Source of the DNA: Brachypodius melanocephalos
Lineage: Eukaryota; Chordata; Aves; Passeriformes; Pycnonotidae
NCBI GenBank assembly: GCA_013398615.1
Contig: VZSR01000514.1
Span: forward strand, 2,165,790-2,229,789
Direction: 5' to 3'
Length of the DNA stretch: 64,000 bases
Numbering within the stretch: the first letter of the stretch is position 1; each line of letters begins with the position of its first letter. The notes under the pieces are model-generated. The model was not told the origin of the DNA and made no database searches. It was given only the letters and a program-made list of their open reading frames with translations. This document shows positions 37,801 through 51,431 of the stretch, piece by piece. The position numbers and the translations under genes were made by a program.

Positions 37801-40800
37801 TGGCATTTTCTCATTTACCTGTCAGCTTTGATGCTCTGTTCTGGTGGGACCTCAGGATGAACATTGTTTGTCAGATTTTGTTGTCTTATTTGTCTCGTCT
37901 TGGACTGCTCCTTTCCCTCCTCTGTGTGAATGCATTCTTAGCTCTGATCCTTCTTCACCTCTTCCTTACTTCTCCTGTTTTCTTAAGAATTATGGGTGAT
38001 ATAGTCATCTATCATTCAATTATTTTAGAGGCAGCAGGTGTCTCTTCAGAAAGGTTTGTAGGATCTGCTGACATGTTCTTGGGAATCATTTGCATATTTA
38101 ATCAAAGCAAGTACTCCCACAGCCTGAAAATTCATGTTGTTAATATTATAAAATAAATTTACTAAACAAATATGATTACCATTGCACACATTAGCAGGAA
38201 TTAAGAAGAGGTTATCTCTATACATATAATCTCAAAACTGATATGGCTGCTTTAGTTTCAATAAAGTATTTTGCAATAATGACATCTATATGTGCAGAGA
38301 GTTGCATCAAGAACAGTCTGAAAAATTAACCCGAAAGGAAAGGAAAGGACAGAGAGTTTCCTGTAAAGTGAAAGCAAACCGAAGGGTAGAATTAATGTTT
38401 GCTCTCAGGAGTTGTCAGGGATCAGTGATCCCACAGCAGGGTGATGAGCTATGTGAGTATGCTGTGAGCCACAAGCCTTGCAGTGCACGTGCCCGTGGTT
38501 GGTGCACGTGCTTCAGCCCTGTGGGTCCCTGGGCTTTGCTCTGGGGTTGATCCCTATGATCATTTTTGTCCTTTCATTTTCCTTCTTGCTGTTCCCCTCT
38601 AAATTAATGTGTTACTTTGAAAATTTATTTCTTGAGTCCAAAATGAGTTAGAACCACCTTCTCTGTAGCTCTTGTCGAGTTACTCTCACCAGTATTTTTG
38701 TTTCTTGACTCTGTCCTTGATTGTCTCTTGAAGGGGCACTGTAATTTGTTGGCATAAAAAATAACATTTAAGATGACTGCAGTTGGTGGTGCTGGGGAGA
38801 GGAGTCCTTTGGTTTATCTGTGATTTACCTTGGGCCTGATAGCTGAAAGAGGGTTGTCTCAGAGTGAGACGTGATAATTGATCAGAGGCATGAACATAAT
38901 GTCCTCATTAGACACATTGATAGCACTTTTGTTTTAAAGAAGGGAAAAACTAAAATGGTCATGTAATAAAAGCTGTATACATTCATGAATGTGATATAGT
39001 GTGCTCCTTGATTGCCTCTGCCCTAACAGCCAGCATCAGCAGAAATCTGAAGTTCTTGCCCTCTCCATCGAGATAAAATAACTTTTTTCATGAGAAATCT
39101 TTGTGTTAAACCAAGGGCGCTTGCTATGAAAATCAGCTTCTTTTTGTGGTTCACTTGCCATCCCTTTCTGCCTATGCCAGTAAAGACATTCTAGTACAGA
39201 GAGGGAGCATGGAGGGGTCAAGTAACACTGGTACCCATGGTCTGACTCTGCCCCATCACGTTGTACCTCACAGGGTGGTTCTGCACAGAGGCTGTGATGC
39301 AGGCCCATGCCAGGTGACCTTCCCAGGGCTCAGCAGCTTGTTCACAGGAGACTTTGGTGAGGTCTGGAAAACAGAAAAAGACCCATGTGGATGTGACTTC
39401 TCTAAAAAGTTTGCCTGAATAGCAGAGGCTGATCCTGTCTCTGACTGCCCTAACAGGAAAGTTCCCACCAGCGGCTTGCAGATGGCTCAGCGTGACTCTG
39501 AAAATGCTGGTTTAGTCTTGCTTCTGGTAAAGTCCTTGGGTTACTTGCTGCAATTTCCTGAAGCATTTTCTGGCTGATACTGCCAGATTTTCTCTGTGAT
39601 AGGCCCTGCTGTGCAGCCACATGGTGCCGTGTGGATACAACACTGGAAGTTTTTGGCTAGTAGACTTCTCAGTAAAAGCAGGACCTGCTGTGAGATACTG
39701 GGGTGGGACTGAAATTGTGTTTTTCAAGAAACTCTGAGGCTTGTGGCCTGGCTTAAGCAGAGCCCAGGCAGTGCCTATTGAACCAGGAGGGAGTTTGAAG
39801 GAAACATGTGCCTGTGTTTGAGTTGTGCTTTGGCAGGCCTGGGAATTGGTTGTGGGATTTTTGACTCGGACTCTTGCAAGAGCCTGTTTGTCAGTTCCCT
39901 GCAGTGCTCCCTAGCAACTGAGCCCTTAGCTTGCTTCATGAAGTTCAAGTGATCCTCAGGCTACTGCAAGTCCCAGACCTGTGTTATCAGCCAAAGGGAA
40001 GCTGCACAGCCTTGAGAAAAGTGGATGGGTTTGATCCTGGGAGAGCTCTCCACTTGCGGAGAGGAGGTTTGTGCCTACAAAGCAGGGATGGGATGGTGCT
40101 ATTCAGAGCCCCAGAGCAACACTATCCCCTGTTTGCAAGAGTAGAGGGGGATTTGAGCCATAAACCACGTTGTGGCACACAAAGAAGCCATTTTAATTTC
40201 AGTCTCTGCTGGAAGCACCACATGGAAAAGAAAATGTGATTGGTATGAAAAGAAATGTTTACGTTTCTAGGAGCAGAGACCTCCCAAATAATTAGTATCA
40301 CTTGACAAACTGCTGTTTAAAATGCAAGTGGTTTAAGTGCTGCAGCTCAACAGGCATTTGTCAGAGCTCTGGCGTAAATGCGATCCCTGCTCTGGGTTGG
40401 TTCCTGCTGTAAAGTAAAGAAGATTTCCGGTAAACATCTTTTGCTTAAGAAAAATTTCTCCGTGGTTTTATCTCTTCTTTGGTTGGAAAACCTAAATGTT
40501 AGAAACTGGACAAATGGCAGCTTGGTGGCAAGAGTGTTTGGGATACTTGGAATGAAATTAATCCTGGATTTTATTTTCTGTTCATCAGACCCGGCTTTTG
40601 GTCAGAAGAAAGATAGAAATGTTTCATTTTCTTCAGCTTTTGGGAGCAGGAGAATAAAGAAAAGGCTTTTGGGTGAGAGTTTTGAAAGCCACAGCTTCAT
40701 CTCTGATCTGCCTATCTCTAACATTCACTGACTCAACTAAAAGTACTTTAAATAAAACCTTACTTTTCTCTAGGGCTGTTTGAAGACTGAACGAAGACAT

Positions 40801-43800
40801 AAGGGTTGTTAAGAATTGGTATTTTTCAAAGGTTAAAAAAATGGCAGCTTATAAAGAGACTGTGATAAAAAAGTAAAAGTTTTAAAAAAAAGTCTCTCTG
40901 GAAGATGGAAATATATGAGTGCCTATAATGTACTGAAGTATCGCAGATCAAAATGACTTCTGTCTTTGCACACCAAATAGAATCAGATCACCAAATATAA
41001 GATAGAGCTTTAAGAATCTAATTGCTTTTACAAAGGCATCGTTGATGGTTTGAATTTCTTGCAACTTGCAATAGGAGAATTGCTCAATTTATTTTCTCAT
41101 TATCTTAAACTGATTCAATGCCACCCTCTGTTTTTTCATCTCTGAAGGGTAAGAGACTATCATTTGTGCTGCTTTCTTGTTTTATGATTCTGAGTGAAGC
41201 TATGTGCGTAGAAGGAATGCCAGATTGGGAGTCCTGGTGGGTGCTGGTCCCATACAGATCTCACAAGGAACTGGAGCTACAGCATGGTAGGGGTTGTTCT
41301 TCTCCTAATCTCTCTGTACTTCAGTGGCTTTGCAAAATTGACCAGAGAGACCTTGATAAAGAAGCATGGCTGTGACAAGGTTCCTGGGCAAACCTGTCTC
41401 CTTTCTGACTATTGCTTGAGCAAGGGTGGGTGATTCAATATCTTGATAATGTCTCAGTATCTCAACACTTGGATTTTGGATGGTTACTGACTGTAAAATG
41501 ATCTTACTCTCTTTGGCCCATGCTATTCTGTGCATGGCTTCTAGCAGTCAGGCTTGGGTAGGAAAGTGAGCAGTGCTGTCTTTGGGATGCTACAAAGGGT
41601 ATTGCATCATGTTAGAAATTCCTGAAAATGGAGATGCAGTGATTGCAGTTCCCTGCATCCTTCCTACACAGGTGTGCAATGGCATTTATCAAACAAAAGA
41701 TAAAACATCCAGGCTATCTGTACCAATGGTAGAAAGGATAAAATTCAGAGAAATATCCTACAAATGTACTACAGATAGATTTGAAAGAGTGCTAAAGTCA
41801 TTCACCATGTTTGCAAGAGCTGACTGCAGCTCTCATGGTGCTCTTCACCAGAGATCCTGTAACCTTAACATTTTGTTGGGAGATGTTTCCATCCTGTTAG
41901 TTGCAAGGCAAATGACCTCTCTTTACCTCATGAGCTATCACACAGAGACCTCTCTGAGCCCTCATACAGCAAAACTATTCCCTGGTGACTCCTGAAGTCC
42001 TGCCTCATCCCAAGCTGCTTGCAGCTGCAGACTGGCCAGTGTACAAGCAGTTACTTGGAGACTCAGAAGCTCTTTAGCATTTGATAACTGGAATATTTTG
42101 AGATTTATTGGCTATATACATGACAATACACATTTTACATCTTCTCTTAATGATGTGCTTTGGAAAGTCCATGCTTTAATCTTGTGGACAGCCTTTATCA
42201 GTTTTGTCTTTAGTGGTGTGGCAGAAGCAGTAATTTTGTGATACACACCTGGCTGGTACTGCTGGCTCTTCTGGTGCAAAGTGGGGTGTGTAGTACTGTG
42301 TGAGCAACTGTAATAAAGTGTAAATATGGGCAAATTACCCTTAATAACTTCAGTATTCCAGAGATTTAGAAATGTATCTCTGGGAAGAAAAAAATATGGA
42401 TTGATAGTGGCTTGGGATTTGTGCAACTTCAGTTTGATAACAAATATTTTGCGTTTTTCCTCTGTGTATTTACAGCAGTAGGTTCAGATTCTGAATTGAG
42501 ATCTGCTTTTGGGTGCAGAAAACTAATCAGGGAAATGCTTCATGGCCCAGAGGTCTGGATTTGCAGGCTCCTGTTCAACAGCTGCATCTCTCTGTGCTGT
42601 CAGGAAGGAGCATCTGTCAGGGATGCACTGTGGTCCTTATTACATTATTATTTAGTGCTGTGGCTTAGAAAAACAGGAGCATTTATGTACTCAAACCACC
42701 CCCCCACAAACCTTAAAAAAATTAAAGCTCCACTGATCTTTATTAGCAGAAGAAATGCCCTTTATCTGAACATTGACTAAAGGATGTTACACTTTTGTTT
42801 TAAGCTGAAAAAAAAAGGAAAATGGATGGATGAGTTGATCTCTACATTTAATTGCTCCTTGTTTTTCTAAAACAGTGTATGTCTTTCTACCAAGAGAATA
42901 AAATCCCCTGAGCCCTTTAGTCTTGTTTCCAGTTCCCATGTGATCTTCAAGGCAGTCACACTGTGAATGTGGCTTCATCAGGAACAATGCTCTGACTCAT
43001 GTGGCATCAAATTTCTTCCTCTTTTCACTCTTATCAATACATCAATATGCAAAAATGTCTCTCTGCATGAATTGTAAAACAGTGCATTGTTCCCATTCCA
43101 AGCTGGCTTGCTTTTCTAGTCCATCTCTCTTCCTTCAGCTGTTTAGAAATGCAATCATCTTCATGATGACTTTCTTTCATCTTCATGATGTTTCTCCTGT
43201 GCCACCTGCTGTATATTATCCATCTTCAGTCTGGTCATCTGTGCCAGGAAAGGTCATGTAAGGAAATCTGCAGCAATATAAAATTGATGAAAACTATTGG
43301 GAAGTTTTTTCCTGTTTGTACACACTGATGTTAAATTTCAAAGCCAGGGGTGGCAGAACTTCCTTGGTGTGTTCTCACAGGAAACATTGAGGTACCTCCT
43401 CTACAAAACAACTTGAGGGGTTGACTCTGTTACCCAAGTCATTAGAAAATAATCGTGAAGGTTTGAGGGGGTTCTATGAGGGCTTATGATGAAAGGGCTT
43501 GGAGCTTCTAGTTTGAAGTATATTTTTGCCTATGCAAATCAGAGAGGACTAGAACTAGCTTCCATGTGCTGTTGGGGTGACAGAAGAGGTGTGGAGTCAC
43601 CTCCTCCTGTCCTCTGAGGCAAGGAATAGCAATGGCCATGAGTATGGAACAGCATGGGTCCTGACATATTCATTAAAATAACAAAAAATCAGATGAAATA
43701 TATGCTTGCTCAGAAAGTTATGTTCCTCTTATTCCTATTTCTTTTCTTATATGCAACCTGTAACCAGTTCTGGGCAGGACCCGTCTCTTCTTTCTGTCTT

Positions 43801-44854
43801 TGTGAGATTCAGCGTGAGGTGGTGGCTAGCAGGTAGGATGACTTTTCAAGAAATAAAACAGGTCTCTGTGCTCTTGTCCTCAGGCAATAAGGATTCAGCA
43901 CCCTTGGTCTTCTACTGGCTGACCTATGGCAGCAAATGCTAAGGAAAGCGAGTTCCAGTATGGACTGTTCCAGCAGCTGTTTGTAGCAAAATGTGAAGTG
44001 ATAACTTCATGGGTCTGGCGTGGGAATTGCTAGGAAGGATGGTGGAATAGTATTCACACTCCTTCTTTGAATAAGCACCAGAGATACTGTTTATTTTTGT
44101 TAAAATAAACTGTAACTTTATGGCTGGTGAAGTTTCATGTTTTAATTCAGTGGTCCAAGTTCAAGTTCTGGTCTGCTAAAGAAACAGAGTTATTTACCGG
44201 TAAAGGGTGTTGAAACTGGTGCAAGCCGTGTGCTGCAGAGCCAGATGAGAATGGGAAAGTCAGTAATTTAGATTCCACTTGTGACTGTGGTACAGAAAGT
44301 GCAGATTAATGAAGGAATGTGTGCATAGAGGGCCAAATTCTTGCGTAAAGGGAGAAATGTTGCCCTTTCTCCTGGTTTTGCCTCAGCAGTACTTATATTA
44401 TTTGCCTGGAAAAAAAATATATTTTAATGGTGTAGCGGTTAACACTTCTAATGCTACTGGAGTCCTCCCTGGCCTGGGCAAAAGTTCTTGTTTATAATTT
44501 CTATTTGTGCATTGAAGTTGCTGGAGATCAGGGCTGGTGCCCTGCCTTGGGATGGGAGCTTTATATCTGTGCTGGCTCTGCCAGGTGCACTGGGAGTTTA
44601 AGAGGCTGGTGGTGGGAATCAGGCATGGAACTCTGTGCTTTCATCCCAGCAATGTACCTAAAAAAATGCCATTTTGATGACAAACTTTTGCCTCATTTAC
44701 CCAGGACCCAGTGCAAGTTACTTTGCAGGAATATGTTACAGATTAACTAGTGGTCTGCCAAAATAAATCCATCTCTTTATAACTTTGTGAGACTGGAGAG
44801 CCTTAGTTAATCACAAGGGCCTGTTGTGCTTTAGGAGACAGGGAGTTGTTTGTT

Positions 44855-44856
<2 letters not shown>
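34846..44856. other. Intron 1 unique sequence
   Basis: No exon or element was recognised. Two AT-rich stretches with clustered TAAT/ATTA motifs (36930-37100 and 38080-38280) look compositionally like conserved non-coding elements, but conservation cannot be judged here. A hydrophobic 134-codon frame at 37752-38156 has no family signature. Confidence 0.5.

Positions 44857-44885
<29 letters not shown>
44857..44885 (+). repeat. T29 homopolymer
   Basis: A pure run of 29 T in NEURL1 intron 1, followed by AAATGAGAAG and a purine-rich region. It could be the antisense A-tail of a retroposed sequence, but no poly(A) signal or known element body lies next to it. Confidence 0.95.
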
Positions 44886-44889
<4 letters not shown>

Positions 44890-44929
44890 GAGAAGATACG
44901 AAGCATGAGGAGAACAAACTAGAATAGTT

Positions 44930-45195
44930 CAAGAAATTGAAAAATAAAAGAGTAAACCTAAGTGAGAGAGAAATGTGCTGGGTAAAGTGAGGCCAGTGAA
45001 GGAAAGGGAAGACTTGAAAGAGAGAAGTGGCTGAGAAACTTTAATACTGTGACAGGGGAGGTGGAGGAAGAAGGAGGAAGGGAAGGGATGGCAAAGAAAG
45101 CAGAGAGGAAGGTTGTATGTCATATGAGTTTTCCTCAGAAAAAGAAGAAATGGACAGAGGAAGAGAGAGTGGAAAGGAAGAATTTAAAAAAAAAG
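44930..45195 (+). repeat. Purine-rich (GA-rich) block
   Basis: A stretch of roughly 260 bp in which the + strand is strongly enriched in A and G, such as GGAGGTGGAGGAAGAAGGAG and AAGAAGAAATGGACAGAGGA. It lies immediately after the T29 run. Low-complexity intronic sequence with no ORF of interest. Confidence 0.65.
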
Positions 45196-47145
45196 TGCCT
45201 CCTATAATCCTGAAATATTTAAGAGGATGTTAAATGTGGCCAAATAGTAAAAATAATAGTAAATTTTGACCTGCCTGATAAGTTGCTAGCTCAAATAACT
45301 CCTTACTTTATGGATGAATTTGCTGCCAAACAGGAAATAAAGCTGGTGAGATCAATGTCTTTTGGGTCTAGTCAGTGTGGAGCAAGACTAGAGTTTCAGG
45401 TAATTTTTCCTTGGTAAGCACTTTCATATTCCATTTCACAAGAACATAAAACCCTACAAAACCCCTCTGCATAAACAGCAGCCAGGTGACCCTGAGCAGA
45501 TATATATTTAAGGATCTTCCCTTTAGGAATGCTTTTGGACTTTATATTGAATGGAAATTGTTGACATTTGGGTAACTGATGTGAATAGAAATAGTTTGGA
45601 GACTGTTCTGACTAACAGCAAAGAGAGCAGTGCAATTTTCTGATGCTGAAAAAGGGAATTTTCAGTAGATCAGAAAGAAGGGGTGACAGTATTTCCACAG
45701 CTGCCAGTCTACAGGAAGGGGAGAGCAGTGACATGAGCAGGACACATCGGCACATCAACACCAGATAATTTTGGCAAAAGATCACTGCACCTCACAAGTT
45801 TAAATATGGGTGGGGTAAGGAGCAATCATGCTCTCAAGAGACCCTGCAAGGAAAACCAGCTGAGGACTTTCAGGAGGAAGGGTGTGAAACAAGAATGGTT
45901 TGAGGACTGTGTTTTCAAACAAGACTACACACAAAATAACCCAACTTTACAGTATCTTGAAGTGACTCTAAATGGATGTTTTATATTAGAAAAAAGGCAC
46001 ACTCCAAGTGTATTTGTCATGTATGATAGAAGAAAAACTGCCTTCTGAGAGTCTTTAGAAATGGCATTACAGCACAAAACTTCATGATATGTGGTACTGA
46101 ACACAATCTGAACTCTCTGGCTGGGTAAGAGGAGATGTTCTTCCACTGCTCTACCATTCATCCCAGTGCATGTCTTTATTGACTAGAGATGACCTCTGAT
46201 TAGAGAGCTGTGCTAAGCAAGACACTCAGGATATGGAAGCATCCTCCAGCTGATCATCCAGATAAGAAGCATGATTCAGATATGCTCCACAAAATACCCA
46301 GTCTCTATCCACTGATGAAAAGAAAACAACTATTATGTTGTAAATACACAGTGAGAGTAGCCTGATGTGGGCCTAATTCAGCATCTTGAGTCTGGGGGCA
46401 CATCTTTGGTTTTGCAGATACAGCTCAAAGCAAATTCAAGTGCTTGAGTTCAGAACCACAGCTTCTCTAATTTTCTTTGCATGGCCTTATCAGTAGGCCA
46501 TACCATTTCTGCCATCTCCTGGATTTTGGTTCTACAGATCCATTTGCTTGTCTCTACTGCTCTTAAGTTTGCTTCCTCCTGCTCTCCGTTGCTCTCACAT
46601 CCTTTCTAGTCCTGACAAATAAATGAAGTTTAACCTTGATAGTTACCTCTGTTTCTGGTGAACTCTCAGTATTCAGACTTTCAAGCTATTACACTGTAGA
46701 TGGAAAATGTGCCCAGCATAGACTTTCCATTAAACTGTATTTAAATTGGAAGAGAATGCTGGCACCTCAACAAGTATTCCAGAATTAGATCCCAAAATAC
46801 TGAGGCTAGCTAATCTTTTGGAAGAACAAAAACTCTTACTGATTTATATTTAGCAGAGGGAATGCATTTTAAAAACACAGCCTATATGAGGCCCCTTGAA
46901 GAAAACATCTTTTACATTGATTTGTAGTGCATGGAAATACTACACGGCTGTAAAATATTTGCACTTGGGCTCTGCTTTTGTTTCGCTACTTTTTTTTTTT
47001 TTCTTTTTTTGCAGTATGAACTGTCATGAACTCTCAGAGAGTGGCTGCTCTACTGACTGTGTGCACTGAGACAGGGCTGCCTCTGGGGCAGCAGCTTTGC
47101 TGTTCATCATGGCTGTGCCCAGAGTTGCAGGAGGGGAAGGAGAAA

Positions 47146-47176
47146 AGCAGCAGTGCAGGCAGCAGTGCAGGCAGCA
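47146..47176 (+). repeat. Short tandem repeat (GCAGTGCAGGCA)
   Basis: GCAGCAGTGCAGGCAGCAGTG is followed by CAGGCAGCACC, giving two and a half near-perfect 12-bp units. A minor intronic microsatellite. Confidence 0.6.
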
Positions 47177-49038
47177 CCACGGGGGCAACACCCAACTTGT
47201 GACTGTGAGGCTTTGGTTAAAAGTGGGTGCAAGGTTTGTGTTGGTGCTATATCCTGGGACCTGTGTGGAGAGGGATGCTGGCCCTAATCTCAGCTCTACT
47301 CTAAGCTGAATGTCTGCAATGACTACTTGGGCTTGGTTTACATGATTATAAATTAGGAGGAATTCTGCAATGTTAAGGCAAGTGTAACATGTTCTGTGCA
47401 TACTTCTCATCTACACTAAGCAAATGAGTTACAGTAGGTGGGCGATGTCAATGGCTTATCCCAACTGGACAGTGTCTGGAAAAGGAGCTATAGTAAGAAG
47501 TGGGTTTGTTAATGCAGTGAGTCAGAAAAGCAAACACAACTTATAAATTCTGTGTAATCTTATGGCCAACAGTGTATCAGCTTATCTTTGAGAAGATAAG
47601 AATTATCAACAGGACAGAGCATGGAAAGTTCTGGGGTTTTTTCTTCCTTATGTCCTACCATCTGCAGCACAGACAGATCAGCCATCACCCTGGACAAGCT
47701 GTTTCTATTCTTCCTGAAGCATCAGATATTAGAAAAGGGAAGATTACCAAACTGCACATTTGCAAGAGAAGGATGAACAGAATTTTTGAAACATCCCTAG
47801 ACCATAAATCTAACTAGACTTAACTTACTTTCTTTTGTTAGAAGACATAAATATATTATTATATTTCTCATTAGACTCCTGACAGAACCTACCTGATCAC
47901 AGCAGAGCAAAAATGTTCTAAATCAAGAAAGAAATCTTAGATGCTTCCAGAGCATGATTTTTTACTTTGATCTTCTCATTTCCTACTCACAACATCAACC
48001 TACAATAATAAGTTAGTAAGCCACAGTAAGAATAATAAAAATGCAGTATCACCAAGATGCAAAGAGAATAAGGTCAGAAGTGCCCCCCTGCTGTCAAAAA
48101 CATAATTATTGCACATGCAAGTTGTTCCTGCCTGTGGATCAGAGGAGCTGCTGGAAGCTACTGTAGGGAGGAGTGGCTGCTGCTGGTGCAGGGGTGTCAC
48201 TCCCCTTTCCATGGATTTGTCTGGAGCCCGGAGGTGCAGCTCCCAAGGCAATTCCTCCTGCCCAGCAGCTTCCAGGGGGGCTGCTCACCCCCTCTCTCCC
48301 TACCTGGCAGACGGGAGCATATGGCTGCTTACTTACGCTCTGCTGTTCTTATGTGCTTAGAGGGCTTATGGTCCGCAGGGGCTCAGGGGATTTGCATGGG
48401 GAGAGGGCAAGGAGGGACCTGGAAAGGGTGGGCTGCATCCGTGGAAGTGGAGTGGTTCCAGAGGTCTCTGTGGTGTGTCACAAGAATAACTGAATTTTTG
48501 GGAATGACTGACAGGCATTGAGTAAACAGTGCCCGATTAAGGACTGGGAGATGGTTAATGATTACACAGCATTGTAACTGAAGATAGGAAATTTAAAAAT
48601 ACATTTAGGAGGGGAAGAGATTTCTTCTCAACAGCCTTATGTGCATATAGAACTATATTCGTACTTTTCTTCTTGGTATCGTCTATTCTTTAACAGAGAA
48701 AAGGACCTGGTCAGCCTTGGTATTTTTAAGTGCTTGCAGAGCCATTAGCAGGATTGCTCCTCCTGTAGATGGTGTGTGTGAGGGTTTGCCTCCCCAGCTC
48801 AGTCCTGCCCTGCTGTCCTTCTGCCTTTTGAGGGTCTTCCTCACCTTCCTTCCTTCATCTGGCAGAGTCTTCTCTAGGCTCTGCACAGAGACATCTTCTC
48901 ATCTCTCTGTCTAATTCCAACAAACGTTAGTTCAGCCTTATCCTTCCTGTACTCAATTAACAGATTCATTTCTCATCTGTAGTACCTAAATCTACTTTGA
49001 CCAGCCTGAACTTTTGCTCTGAGTATTTTGCCCTTTAA

Positions 49039-49052
49039 AAAAAAAAAAAAGG
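49039..49052 (+). repeat. A14 run
   Basis: A short homopolymer in intron 1, preceded by CCCTTT and followed by GGTACAAACG. Simple sequence. Confidence 0.7.
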
Positions 49053-51369
49053 TACAAACGACTCAGGCTTATTATAACTGAAGCAGAGCTCTTATTCTCC
49101 TGTCACTCCTCAGCTCTTTACTCTACTTTTTCAGGCTTTACAAAAGGTGTCACACTCCTGACTCTTACTGATAGTCAGAGCATTGTCTTCAAGCAAGCTT
49201 TTGTAAAGCCTCACATCCAGGTTCTGACCAGGGACTCCTAAGTTGAGGTGTTCAGCTGTGTTGCTAAAAAAGCCCCACTCCCAGGTCACTGCCTGGCACT
49301 CCTGCAGTCTGCTGGCTCTGTAGGTCCTGTTGGACAGGACATGTCTCTGCTCCTCAGCTGCAGCACTGCAAGTGATAGAGAACAAATGCACATCCCAGCT
49401 GAGCAGAGAGACAGAGGAAATGCCAGTCTCTCTCAGCTCATCCTCCTAAGTGCCCTCAAACACACCAATATCATGAGTCTTGCAGATCCCACTTACATCT
49501 ATCCCATCTTCAGGACACAACCTTTCTCCTTTCCTTTCTGTTCTGAAGCTTTGAAGTCACCTCTTCTGCCCTTGGCAAACAAAGTCTTGCTGTGCTTGTA
49601 TTTATTACAAATTTCATCTCTTGCACCTATTTTCCTGTCCTTTGTCCTTACCGTCACTTTTTGCATCTCTTCCACTAATTTCATTTTTCTTCATGAAATG
49701 AAAAATCAGCTTCTTCACTTTGAGGACTCCTTCCCACCACTTGTTGGTCAGGTTTGAAAGATGGATCCATTGCAGATCATCCTGCAAACAACTCCAGCTT
49801 CTGTTGCCCAAGTTTTATACTGGGTGGGGGACCGCTTCTGACAGATGCTGTAAAACCACCCTTGTTGTCTTTCATATCTCTTACTGTAAAGACAACTTAG
49901 AAAAATTTACATTTCAGGTTAAAAAGAAAAAAAAAAGGACTGGTATTATCTCCTTTCATATGCATGTGGTTTGTCTGCACCTGACTCTTGTCTTGTAGTT
50001 TGCAATTTAAATGGAAAATCTTACACTATGCACGAACCTACTCGCTTGATGCATCTTGTCACCTCTAAAATAGCACAGATGAAAATAAGTTATGTTTTGG
50101 CTTTGACTTCTTTTGGAGTCTTGGATGGGAATGCTAGATCTGACCAGCTGGCTGAGATCCACTTTGTAGACATTTCCCTAATTCACTAAACTTTAACCCA
50201 AAATGCTCCTTCATTTGGATTTAGCACTCTAGAATTAACCCTTTGCATTTATATAATTGAATACCCCAACACTTGCAAAGCTATAGTCTCTTCCTGTGGA
50301 GGGTCAAAGCTTTGCTTTGGCTTCTTGGTCTTCTTGCCATGCAAACTGTCACTTTGCTGTGGTGACAGCAATCTAACAGGGTCATTGTTATCCTACAGGC
50401 CCAGGGAGAGTTGGATATAGACTGGAGATACATTATTTCTTATTCCCTCAAGAACAGCAAATGTGTTTTTAAAGGCAGTGAAGATTTGCATTAATTTATG
50501 GTTCTTCTCCTGTGCACATGCCCTGGGTCAGGCTACATTTCAGAAAACAAGGTTTGCAACTCCTTTCAAGTTTCCACTGGTGTTAAGCTAATGTTTATTT
50601 TTAGTAAACTGTATTTCAAATTGTGCTTTTAAGAACCCTTTTACAGAGTCTAGCACAACAATTTCAATATGTTTTCTCCTTCTGAGATTTTTATTAACAG
50701 ATATAAAGGATCAGTGTAACTAGTTATGCTGTACTTCACTGATAATTTTCAAAAGCATGGGTCCAGCGTAAGAAATGGTAAGGATTACAAGCATTCATCT
50801 CAGTTGATTTTTTTTTTCCTCCCTTTGCTGCTACTAACTACGCAGCTTTGGAAGGGCTGTGTGGATACTCCTTCAGGGGCAGGCCTTTTCTGCTGCACTG
50901 TGTGAGTGTCCCCTGTCCCCACATCCACACATGGTTTCCTTTTCTTCATTCTCAAAATCCTTCCCTTTAAGTGCTTATCCAGTAAGGCCACCTGCCAGAT
51001 AAAGCACTGTCAGCCTCTTTTGATAAGGTAATATTTCTGAAACACTCTTCTCCATTCATAGTGTGGTTGCCCTGCATGATTATTTCACTTTTACTTGCCA
51101 GCAGCATAGGTACCTCTGTCCCCATCCCAGACCTCTCTTTCTCCCCAGGCAGACAAGGATATGTCATTTCCATTTGCTACTGCATGTCAGTCTTTGGGCT
51201 CTGTTTTAAAGTCCTGTTTTTTGTTTCTTTCAATTCTGCATGATACTTATTTCACATGCTGTAAGAAATTTATCTTTAATACCTTGCAGTCAGTTTTCAA
51301 TCTGAAATGATTTTTTACAGTATTCTCCTAAGTGCCTATTGAGGTATTTTCAACTGGCAAAAATGTATT

Positions 51370-51431
51370 AAAAAAAAACCAAAACAAAAACAAACAAACA
51401 AAACAAAACAAACAAAAAAACCCCAAACAAA
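51370..51431 (+). repeat. (CAAA)n-type A-rich simple repeat
   Basis: About 60 bases made of A runs interrupted by single C or CC, with CAAACAAACAAA at its centre. A degenerate tetranucleotide/pentanucleotide repeat in intron 1. Confidence 0.85.

Noticed and set aside
37752..38156. 134-codon hydrophobic open frame that could be read as a membrane protein
   Set aside because: Hydrophobicity follows from the T-rich strand. There are no recognisable family motifs, no promoter or splice context, and it lies inside a NEURL1 intron.
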